A stretch of 6,442 nucleotides of DNA from Synergistaceae bacterium (GTDB taxonomy: Bacteria > Synergistota > Synergistia > Synergistales > Aminobacteriaceae). Position numbers and translations under genes: made by a program. Position 1 is the stretch's first letter, and every line of letters starts with the position of its first letter. Of the stretch, positions 1 to 5,530 are shown one piece after another. The notes under the pieces were generated by a model. The model saw only the letters and a list, made by a program, of their open reading frames with translations. It was not told where the DNA came from and did no database searches. The stretch lies in the NCBI GenBank assembly GCA_009784305.1, contig WRBZ01000056.1, positions 1 to 6,442 on the forward strand, in the 5' to 3' direction.

Positions 1-383
1 CGTACAACAGGACTCGAGAAGTCTTCGCAATTTTGGGATACCAGCGCCATGCACTGTTCAGCGGCGTCTGCTCGCTGATCGTATTGCCCGGGCAGGTATT
101 CGACGGCAAAAATGTGTGAGTATCCTTTTGGAAGTTCTTTATAAACCATATCAATCTGTGCTTCGGAAAAAACAGTCCATATACAGTCATCTATTAACTT
201 TTCATCCGCTCCCTCAATATCATAACGATTTACGATGCGAATCTTTTCCACGGATGAGATTCCCAGCACCTCGCCGATATCTGACATTAAGGCGCGGGCT
301 TCCGTCGCGTATTCCTCTTTTTTCTCAACTAATATTCTGGTTACTTTTGTTTCGTGATTGGTACAACTGAAATTATTTTCCAT
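1..383 (-). CDS. purL: Phosphoribosylformylglycinamidine synthase, N-terminal part (cut by window edge)
   Basis: Cytosolic enzyme of de novo purine synthesis that converts FGAR plus glutamine and ATP to FGAM. Only the first 127 codons are present; the gene continues past position 1. The visible part has the N-terminal PurS-like region of the large single-chain enzyme: ILVEKKEEY (residues 17-25), VEKIRIVNRYDIEG (45-58), and the diagnostic EYLPGQYDQRADAAEQC (95-111). This pattern is what I know from the clade II form (Clostridium, Bacteroides, Streptococcus type, roughly 1,200+ residues when complete), not the E. coli form. The start ATG at 381-383 is supported by AGGAGA seven bases upstream. 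It gives about a dozen extra residues before the usual conserved start, and no later in-frame ATG fits. It lies 94 nt after the amidohydrolase on the same strand, with no clear terminator between them. The catalytic and glutaminase domains lie outside the window. Confidence 0.9.
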   Translation of the reverse strand, partial: MENNFSCTNHETKVTRILVEKKEEYATEARALMSDIGEVLGISSVEKIRIVNRYDIEGADEKLIDDCIWTVFSEAQIDMVYKELPKGYSHIFAVEYLPGQYDQRADAAEQCMALVSQNCEDFSSPVV

Positions 384-477
384 TTTCTATCTCCTAATTA
401 ATTAACAATACTGTGTATCTATCCAATGAGTATACTCTGAAGGGCAAAGCAAGCAGGGAGGATATAGTCCTTAGAGT

Positions 478-1629
478 TCAAATAATGTTCTTGTCGAATA
501 AGCGGCAAGCCGTTAAAGACAATACTTTAATACCGTGAATAATCGCCTCGCGATCGAATTTCATAGATATCTTATGGAGACCGGGGGTCAAATCCGCACC
601 GACCCCGATTATCGTCGATTTCAAATCGGGTATCGCCACAGCGTACTCGTGAAAATCTTCCCCTCCGGAAGTTGTTTGAGCTGGAATTGCTGCATTCTCA
701 CCCAGCGCGTCTTTTATCGCTTCGGTCGTAATATTGATCAGCTCAGGGCACATTGTCGCAGCCGGCGCGCCTTTATGCGGCTTGCACGATACTTTTGCCC
801 CGTATGCCTCTCCGATATATTCAGCGATTTTTATAATCCGTTCTTTTTGTAAAGCCATAAACTCATTTGTCTGTGCGCGAAGGTCAAAGCACAAAGAAAC
901 GCAAGAAGGAATAACATTGAGCGGATTCGAGCCGGAGTGAAATTTTGTCGGTTTTATGGAATGTGGAATTGCCGGATTGAGATGAAGCGCCTGTATCGCC
1001 TGAATTATTCCAACGGCAGCCTCTATGGCGTTTATTCCCTGGTGAGGGCGTCCGCCGTGAGCTTCTTCCCCGGTGACGAAAACCTCTACTTTCGCGGATG
1101 CGCTGTGCAGAATAGCAGGAGTAACCTTGCCCAGCGGCAGTTCTTCTGCGGGGCGCAGGTGTGTTCCGATCAGGTAATCAAGGTCTTTCAGGACACCTGT
1201 TTCGATTATTTCTAAAGCTCCTCCTAAAGATTCTTCAGCAGGCTGAAAGAGACTGAAGAGTTTCCCTGACTCGGGAGGCTTTATTGCGGAAATAGCCTTT
1301 GCTGCCCACAGCGCTTCTGTACAGTTGGCATCGTGCCCGCAAGTATGCATTGCGATGTCTTCGCCTGTCTCGTTCGTATGAAGCAGCGCGTCCATATCCG
1401 CACGCAGCCCAATTTTCGGACCGGGGCGGCCGCTGTCAAGAATGCCCAGCACACCGGTTCCTCCTAATCCTTCTTTTACTTCAAAACCGCATTGACGCAA
1501 TTCTTCCGCCAGATAGGCGGAAGTCCTTTTTTCAAGAAACGCCGTTTCGGGCATGGAATGTAAAACACTCCATGTTTCCTCGATAGCCGTCCGATTATGC
1601 TCAATGTAATCGAACAGTTCTTTTTTCAT
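478..1629 (-). CDS. M20D-family metal-dependent amidohydrolase (AmhX-like)
   Basis: Predicted cytosolic zinc- or manganese-type hydrolase of the M20D (hippurate / IAA-amino-acid / N-acyl-amino-acid amidohydrolase) group, 383 residues, the usual length. Motifs in order: RADMDAL (76-82), MHTCGHD (94-100), QPAEE (129-133), GTHLRP (155-160), HGGRPHQG (191-198, in the dimerisation insert), DLRAQTNEFM (249-258), GGEDF (322-326) and PGLH (349-352). By family analogy the metal ligands are Cys97, His99, Glu133, His157 and His352, with Glu132 as general base, so the site looks intact. The HLRP, HG-RPH-G-NAIE and DLRAQTNE blocks resemble the Bacillus AmhX subgroup as I remember it. Position 102 is Asn where the family normally has His (CGHDxH). 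There is no signal peptide. The ATG at 1627-1629 is preceded by GAGAGGAG at nine-base spacing. It is third in a same-strand set after an aminotransferase and a TIM-barrel gene, suggesting release of amino acids from N-acylated forms. The actual substrate cannot be read from sequence. Confidence 0.92.
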   Translation of the reverse strand: MKKELFDYIEHNRTAIEETWSVLHSMPETAFLEKRTSAYLAEELRQCGFEVKEGLGGTGVLGILDSGRPGPKIGLRADMDALLHTNETGEDIAMHTCGHDANCTEALWAAKAISAIKPPESGKLFSLFQPAEESLGGALEIIETGVLKDLDYLIGTHLRPAEELPLGKVTPAILHSASAKVEVFVTGEEAHGGRPHQGINAIEAAVGIIQAIQALHLNPAIPHSIKPTKFHSGSNPLNVIPSCVSLCFDLRAQTNEFMALQKERIIKIAEYIGEAYGAKVSCKPHKGAPAATMCPELINITTEAIKDALGENAAIPAQTTSGGEDFHEYAVAIPDLKSTIIGVGADLTPGLHKISMKFDREAIIHGIKVLSLTACRLFDKNII

Positions 1630-1680
1630 CTCAAATTACTCCTCTCAAAAAGGAATGGAATAAACAGGCCAGTTTAGAAC

Positions 1681-1713
1681 AGGCAAACCACCATAGTTAC
1701 CGGTGGTTTGCCT
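1681..1713 (-). terminator. 12-bp hairpin after the TIM-barrel gene (terminator or attenuator)
   Basis: A perfect 12-bp inverted repeat, AGGCAAACCACC (1681-1692) against GGTGGTTTGCCT (1702-1713), with a 9-nt loop. It starts 10 nt after the stop codon of the upstream minus-strand gene and ends about 50 nt before the amidohydrolase start. On the minus strand the stem is followed by TGTTCTAAAC, a poor U-tract, so it may act as a partial terminator, attenuator or 3'-end stabiliser rather than a strong intrinsic terminator. Confidence 0.6.
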
Positions 1714-1723
1714 TATTTACAAA

Positions 1724-2662
1724 TTAAACTTTTGGAAGGAAAAGATCGGAAGCTCCCTGTTCCGAAAGTTTTAGTCCGGGTTCATTCTCCCTGACGTGAT
1801 TCACAACCCATTCAGCCCATTTGACTTTTTTCAGCGTAAGGCCAATATGCTCCGCGTCGGAAACGAAAGGAGAATAAGTTGTACTCGATCCATCGGCAGG
1901 TTCGAATTTAAAATAGCATGGCGAATAAATCCGCGCAGCTTCGGGCGCGTCATAAATGCGGTTTTCCCCACCGTATGAGTTGAACGTCCAGATATAAAAA
2001 TCTATTGGGATTGAAACCGCTTTGCGTATTGCCGCCATTTGCGGAAATGTTAGGTCGGAGACTGGGTTAAAGGAATTTGCCCCAAGCTGCTCGGCAAGAA
2101 TTCCTCCTGCTGCGGATGCCACTCCAGCCCATACGGACAGTTTGATAGCTATATCCTTAGGGAAATTACCCTGCTCCTGCATCTTTTTAACCATAGCCAG
2201 AACGCCCGGGTCTACAAGCATAAATCCCCTCATTCCCAAATCGTACATACGGAATAGATCTGCTATAACCTTGCGTATCTCGTCGCTGCCGTGGAGGTTC
2301 ATTCCGCAACGGGCTCCTTCCACAGAAATGTACTGCCGGCCGATATCCCAACCAACCCTCGGCCCCGGGATAGCTATTACCTCCATTTTGTCCTCGGCTG
2401 CCATTTGAGCGAAATCCTTCAGCTCAGCGTCGTCAAACAATGTGCCACCCTGGCAGAATGAGACCAAACGGTGAATAGGAATGTTTCGCTTGCGCCGCTC
2501 TTTGATCAGGGCTTCCAAGACTCGCGGCCCTTCCACTCCAGAAAACTCCAATCTGTAGTGGCATCCATCCGGGAATAATTTTTCGCTCGAAGGAAGGTCA
2601 TAAAGATCCCGCCCAGGAACCCCGGCTTGTTCCATGAATTCCGATACTTTGTCTAATCTCAT
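1724..2662 (-). CDS. TIM-barrel protein, U32-peptidase-like, function unknown
   Basis: I do not recognise a characterised protein here. The 312-residue product has no signal peptide or membrane segment and should be cytosolic. Alternating hydrophobic strands and helices suggest a (beta/alpha)8 barrel: MEVIAIPG (93-100), RGFMLVD (145-151), IAIKLSVWAG (171-180), LGANSFNPVSDLTFPQMAA (193-211), IPIDFYIWTF (218-227) and YFKFEPADG (250-258). The LGA-S-NP-SDL-P--AA-R-A-IP-D pattern recalls uncharacterised proteins filed under peptidase U32 / COG0826-like families, from memory; whether they are proteases is doubtful. Possible ligand-facing residues are Arg102, Asp106, Arg118, Asn199, Asp203, Asp221, Lys252 and Glu254, which is only a guess. 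The start is well supported: ATG at 2660-2662 with AAAGGAGG at 8-base spacing. It follows the aminotransferase by only 22 nt, so the two are almost certainly co-transcribed and may act on the same metabolite. The last 50 residues are hydrophilic and probably form a helical tail. Confidence 0.85.
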   Translation of the reverse strand: MRLDKVSEFMEQAGVPGRDLYDLPSSEKLFPDGCHYRLEFSGVEGPRVLEALIKERRKRNIPIHRLVSFCQGGTLFDDAELKDFAQMAAEDKMEVIAIPGPRVGWDIGRQYISVEGARCGMNLHGSDEIRKVIADLFRMYDLGMRGFMLVDPGVLAMVKKMQEQGNFPKDIAIKLSVWAGVASAAGGILAEQLGANSFNPVSDLTFPQMAAIRKAVSIPIDFYIWTFNSYGGENRIYDAPEAARIYSPCYFKFEPADGSSTTYSPFVSDAEHIGLTLKKVKWAEWVVNHVRENEPGLKLSEQGASDLFLPKV

Positions 2663-2684
2663 AATGGTATCCTCCTTTAATTAT

Positions 2685-3836
2685 TTATAATTTTTCACAG
2701 AACGCTTCCATCCTGTCCATAGCTTGAGTCAGGACTTCCATTGACCTTGTGCACGCTATGCGAATGTAACCCTCGCCGCTACTTCCAAAAGCTGTACCCG
2801 GAATAGTTGCAACGTGTGCGTCTTCCAGCAGCTTCCAGACGAGATTCACGCATTTAATACCGATGCCTTTGATGTTCGGAAAAAGATAAAAAGCTCCCTC
2901 GGCATTGTCGCATGTTACGTTTTTCATCTTGTTGAGACGCCCGGCAACGTAGTTCATTCGTTCTGCGAAAATGCTCCTTCTTTCAATAAGCTTGGCATCG
3001 TGGTTGGTAATTGCGTAAGCTGCCGCCTTTTGCGTCATGGTATTCAACCCATAAGTCTGGCTTGCGGCAATTGCTGTCATTGTCCTGATCAGCTCGACCG
3101 GCCCTATGGCGTACCCCATACGCCAACCCGTCATGCAATGGCTTTTTGATACACCTCCCATTGTAAGTGTTCGTTCCTTCATCCCGGGAAGCGTGGCGAA
3201 AGATATATGCTTGCCCCTATGTACCAGAGATTCGTAAATTTCATCGCTTAAAACGAAGAGATCGTGCCTTTCCGCTATGCCGGCTATTTCTTCCATTCGC
3301 TCTCTGGAGACTACGCGTCCCGTGGGATTACATGGAGAGTTCAGGACTAATACCCTTGTGCGGGGAGTTATCGCATTTTCGAGATCGCAAGCAAGCGGCG
3401 CAAATCCGTTTTCCTCCTTTGTCTCGAGTTTGATCAGGCTGGCTCCGCATACATCGGCTTGAACGGCGTATGGGGTGAAGTATGGTTCTATCAGTATGAT
3501 TTCATCACCTGGATTGAGCAGAGCTTGCATTGCCAAGAAGGGAGCCTGAATGCCGCCTGACGTTAAAAGAACCTCTTCGGGTGCGCTTTCGAGAGCGTGG
3601 TGCCGTTTCCAATAACCGCACACTGCCTCACGGGTGTCAATATAACCTTGGGTGGGCGGGTAATGTGTGAATCCATTTTTCCCCGCAGCCGCAGCAGCAT
3701 CTATAATGTCATGCTCGGTATCGAAGTCGGGTTCTCCAATTCCGAGGTTGAGAACTCCGTCCATTTTTTCTGTCGCCAGGAATATTTTAAGCATCTCAGA
3801 CGATTGTGGTTTACTGTAACGATCAGCAAGCCGCAT
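2685..3836 (-). CDS. Class I/II PLP-dependent aminotransferase (AspB/AspC-like)
   Basis: Cytosolic fold-type I aminotransferase of 383 residues, normal for the Igamma / COG0436 group, moving an amino group between an amino acid and a 2-oxo acid. Visible landmarks: GIGEPDFDT (32-40), HYPPTQGY (58-65) with the G-Y of the substrate entrance, SGGIQAPF (93-100) for the PLP phosphate, NSPCNPTG (166-173) with Asn170, LSDEIYESL (196-204) with Asp198 pairing the PLP pyridine nitrogen and Tyr201, SKSHCMTGWRMGY (230-242) with Schiff-base Lys231 and Arg239, and YIRIACT (357-363) with Arg359 for the substrate carboxylate. All catalytic residues are present. Substrate preference (aspartate, aromatic, alanine or other) is not determinable by eye. 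The ATG at 3834-3836 has AAAGGGGGAA just upstream. It is first in its transcription unit, 22 nt ahead of the TIM-barrel gene, and an extended -10 promoter sits about 55 nt upstream of the start. Confidence 0.93.
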   Translation of the reverse strand: MRLADRYSKPQSSEMLKIFLATEKMDGVLNLGIGEPDFDTEHDIIDAAAAAGKNGFTHYPPTQGYIDTREAVCGYWKRHHALESAPEEVLLTSGGIQAPFLAMQALLNPGDEIILIEPYFTPYAVQADVCGASLIKLETKEENGFAPLACDLENAITPRTRVLVLNSPCNPTGRVVSRERMEEIAGIAERHDLFVLSDEIYESLVHRGKHISFATLPGMKERTLTMGGVSKSHCMTGWRMGYAIGPVELIRTMTAIAASQTYGLNTMTQKAAAYAITNHDAKLIERRSIFAERMNYVAGRLNKMKNVTCDNAEGAFYLFPNIKGIGIKCVNLVWKLLEDAHVATIPGTAFGSSGEGYIRIACTRSMEVLTQAMDRMEAFCEKL

Positions 3837-3890
3837 ATGTTTTCCCCCTTTGAGAGTATTGTTTTATAAAATGCCGAATATTTGATTTAA

Positions 3891-3899
3891 ATTATATCA
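3891..3899 (-). promoter_or_regulatory. Extended -10 promoter for the aminotransferase unit
   Basis: Read on the minus strand, this is TGATATAAT: a perfect TATAAT (3891-3896) preceded by the TG of an extended -10 element. No good -35 hexamer is found 16-18 bp upstream, which fits extended -10 promoters. Transcription would begin near 3884, giving a leader of about 48 nt before the ATG at 3836. The region is AT-rich and nothing else explains the motif. Confidence 0.55.
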
Positions 3900-4000
3900 T
3901 CTTTAACCATCCTATCCTATAAAAACTCTCGCTATTACCCTTCGAGGCGCATGTTTGTTTTCTCTTCGAATCTGTGTCTATAAAACTGCCATACCAACAG

Positions 4001-4028
4001 TAATGGGGCGGCTAAAGCCGCCCCATTA
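4001..4028 (-). terminator. GC-rich 12-bp hairpin after the substrate-binding protein gene
   Basis: Perfect 12-bp stem TAATGGGGCGGC (4001-4012) / GCCGCCCCATTA (4017-4028) with a 4-nt loop. On the minus strand it begins 35 nt after the stop codon of the ABC binding-protein gene and lies upstream of the next promoter, the expected place for a terminator. The stem is very stable, but the following bases (CTGTTGGTATGG) are not a U-tract, so it may protect the mRNA 3' end or need a factor to terminate. Confidence 0.65.
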
Positions 4029-4063
4029 CAATATACTTCTAATTGTAAATTTCTGATCACATT

Positions 4064-5221
4064 TTAGTCAGGCTTGACTTTTGTATAGAAACGTCCCATT
4101 CCGCCTTTGGCTATAAGTATAACAGCGTCCTTATCTTTCGGGTTATGCTGTTCATCCATAGTTATTGTGGCGTGGAGCAGTTTCAGATCCTTTGTATTTG
4201 CAAGTGCGTCGCGAATTTTCGCCGAGTCATCGCCTCCGGCTCTTGTTATCGCGTCAGCAACCCAGTAGGCAACGTCATATGCCAATACGCCGTTCATGAA
4301 CTCTGAACATTCAGTGTTGAACTTTTTTCTATAATTCTCAAAATAGGAAGCCAGCGTCTCGTCGTCAGGAGCGCAATGACTCACCCAATAAGTGCCTTCC
4401 ATTGCATCACCGGCTATTTCCCACATAAACTCACCGTAAGCGTCTCCACCAACTATAATGGTGTCCTTCAATCCTCCTATTTCACGGGCTTGTTTCACGA
4501 TAAGCCCCATGTCTTTTCCAAGATTAGGGATAACCAGTACTTCTGGATTCGCATTTGCAATTTGCGTGAGCTGTGCGCGGAAATCGACGTCAGTGCCTCC
4601 ACGATAGCCTTCGTCAGCTACGACAGTGCCGCCGTATTTCTTGAAGGCTTCAAGGAAAAATTCTCTAAGACCCTCGCTGTATTCGCTGGCGACATCGTAC
4701 AGTATAGCAGCCTTTGTCTTTCCCAGGTTCTTGGTAGTGAAATAAGCAATGACAGAGCCCTGATAGGGATCCAGGAAACAAATGCGGAAGTTCCATGGCC
4801 GCGTCTTACCGTTCTCGTCAACAGTAACCAGAGGATTAGTTGGGAGTGTTCCAACTTGGGGAACTCGTCCCCTATCAACGATTGCATGTGATGATATATG
4901 CATCCCGCTCCCGTGGGGGCCAATGATAACGCATACCTTGTCTTCCTCAATCAGACGGCGAGCTGCATTCACAGTGTCTTCCAAACGAGATCTGTTGTCG
5001 TATACTATTATCTCAATTTTTCTCCCTAATACTCCTCCTGCAGCGTTGATCTCTTCAATAGCCATCGCTACTGAATTATTCTCCGCCTGACCGTACGCCG
5101 CATGATCACCCGTCAGAGAAGTAATCTGACCAACCTTAATCGGGGCAGCAGCTTCCGCAACGGAAGAGAAAAACAACCCAACAACAAACAATAAAGCAAA
5201 ACTTACCTTCAATAATTTCAT
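4064..5221 (-). CDS. ABC transporter substrate-binding protein, branched-chain amino acid (LivJ/Peripla_BP_6) type
   Basis: Periplasmic receptor that captures an amino acid or related small ligand for an ABC importer. From the chosen start it has 385 residues. Residues 1-25 form a classic Sec signal peptide: MKLLK, a hydrophobic core (SFALLFVVGLFFSSV) and an AEA site before APIKVGQ. There is no lipobox cysteine, so it should be soluble in the periplasm of a diderm cell. Family marks: IKVGQITSLTGDHAAYG (28-44), AIEEINAAGGVLGRKIE (54-70), a DTVNAARRLIEEDKV stretch (82-96) and VIIGPHGSGM (98-107) at the ligand-binding cleft, a YRGGTDVDFRAQL strand-loop (206-218) and VLAYDVAYWVADAI (312-325). The true start is ATG at 5219-5221, because a GTG nine bases upstream lies inside the Shine-Dalgarno sequence AGAGGTGA. 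No permease or ATPase gene is in the window, so this binding protein is either an orphan or serves a transporter encoded elsewhere. Its ligand is unknown. Confidence 0.93.
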   Translation of the reverse strand: MKLLKVSFALLFVVGLFFSSVAEAAAPIKVGQITSLTGDHAAYGQAENNSVAMAIEEINAAGGVLGRKIEIIVYDNRSRLEDTVNAARRLIEEDKVCVIIGPHGSGMHISSHAIVDRGRVPQVGTLPTNPLVTVDENGKTRPWNFRICFLDPYQGSVIAYFTTKNLGKTKAAILYDVASEYSEGLREFFLEAFKKYGGTVVADEGYRGGTDVDFRAQLTQIANANPEVLVIPNLGKDMGLIVKQAREIGGLKDTIIVGGDAYGEFMWEIAGDAMEGTYWVSHCAPDDETLASYFENYRKKFNTECSEFMNGVLAYDVAYWVADAITRAGGDDSAKIRDALANTKDLKLLHATITMDEQHNPKDKDAVILIAKGGMGRFYTKVKPD

Positions 5222-5226
5222 TCCTT

Positions 5227-5234
5227 TCACCTCT
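5227..5234 (-). promoter_or_regulatory. Shine-Dalgarno of the substrate-binding protein gene; decides the start
   Basis: The minus strand reads AGAGGTGA, an excellent match to the 16S rRNA 3' end, five bases from its end to the ATG at 5221. A possible GTG start (5228-5230) is embedded in this motif and so cannot be served by it, which rules out the three-residue-longer product. Confidence 0.8.
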
Positions 5235-5250
5235 TTTTTTGATTTAAGAC

Positions 5251-5269
5251 AAAACCGGTCACCGGTTTT
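5251..5269. repeat. 19-bp perfect palindrome in the binding-protein leader (operator or hairpin)
   Basis: AAAACCGGT (5251-5259) and ACCGGTTTT (5261-5269) are exact inverted repeats around a single C. It lies 30-48 nt upstream of the ATG of the substrate-binding protein and downstream of the likely promoter. As DNA it looks like a site for a dimeric repressor; as RNA it would form an 8-bp hairpin with a 3-nt loop followed by TTTTGTCTT on the minus strand, which could attenuate transcription. The sequence cannot decide between the two. Confidence 0.6.
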
Positions 5270-5315
5270 ATTTTCAGTGCATCAATTAAGGAACTTCTTT
5301 TTTATTAGAATGAGC

Positions 5316-5344
5316 ATTATAATTCACATAATTTACTATATCTA
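5316..5344 (-). promoter_or_regulatory. Candidate sigma-70-type promoter for the substrate-binding protein gene
   Basis: On the minus strand there is a perfect -10 TATAAT (5316-5321) and, 17 bp upstream, TAGATA (5339-5344), a 4/6 match to the -35 consensus. Transcription would start near 5309, leaving a leader of roughly 88 nt that contains the 5251-5269 palindrome. The region is AT-rich, so chance matches are possible. Confidence 0.5.
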
Positions 5345-5423
5345 ATATATGTTAATTATTCTGCCATGTCAAGAATCTCTTAGAATCTCTTACTCCCCAG
5401 TACATGTTTAAAATATTTTTTTG

Positions 5424-5463
5424 AATTGGAATTAGTTATTCCAATTTGACGTCTTGTACGTCA
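5424..5463. repeat. Two adjacent inverted repeats upstream of plsC
   Basis: The first dyad is AATTGGAAT (5424-5432) and ATTCCAATT (5438-5446), 9-bp arms with a 5-nt spacer. The second follows without a gap: TGACGT (5447-5452) and ACGTCA (5458-5463), 6-bp arms with a 5-nt spacer. Neither is followed by a U-tract on either strand, so they are not terminators. Their position overlapping a possible plsC -35 suggests protein-binding sites; that is inference. Confidence 0.5.
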
Positions 5464-5530
5464 TAATATTAACACCTTTACTGAACCAATACCTGTTGCG
5501 TTAAAAAACATAATTTAAGGATAAATCTAT

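Larger units (their letters stand above)
5222..5530. other. 309-nt AT-rich divergent intergenic region
   Basis: This region separates the leftward binding-protein gene from the rightward plsC gene. It holds the binding-protein Shine-Dalgarno, a 19-bp palindrome, a leftward promoter, a tandem 10-mer (AGAATCTCTT twice, 5372-5391) and two abutting dyads (5424-5446 and 5447-5463). A rightward promoter for plsC should also lie here. TTGACG at 5446-5451 is a good -35 match, but the best -10 (TATTAA, 5467-5472) is at only 15 bp, so I do not call it firmly. No coding sequence or known riboswitch was recognised. Confidence 0.6.

Noticed and set aside
116..370. 84-codon plus-strand frame near the left edge
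   Set aside because: It is antisense to purL, whose conserved N-terminal motifs are clear on the minus strand.
428..437. GAGTATACTC palindrome with a TATACT -10-like hexamer ahead of purL
   Set aside because: No acceptable -35 or extended -10 accompanies it, so a purL promoter here is not supported beyond chance.
384..477. Possible purine riboswitch or terminator between the amidohydrolase and purL genes
   Set aside because: The region is only 94 nt and shows no purine-aptamer core. The only long-range pairing (around 430-478) has a bulge, a large loop and no U-tract.
2022..2408. 128-codon plus-strand frame
   Set aside because: It is antisense to the TIM-barrel gene, and its composition reflects the codon pattern of that gene.
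3937..3954. Five-codon leader peptide-like frame (MRLEG) on the minus strand
   Set aside because: It lies upstream of the mapped-looking -10 element, so it would not be in the aminotransferase transcript, and it has no distinctive codons.
4376..4891. 171-codon open frame on the plus strand
   Set aside because: It lies entirely antisense to the well-supported substrate-binding protein gene, has no recognisable motif and no evident ribosome binding site.
4618..4950. 110-codon minus-strand frame
   Set aside because: It is an out-of-frame shadow within the binding-protein gene on the same strand, with no family features.
5251..5280. Plus-strand intrinsic terminator (hairpin followed by ATTTTC)
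   Set aside because: There is no plus-strand gene upstream for it to terminate, so an operator or leader role for the minus-strand gene is more likely.
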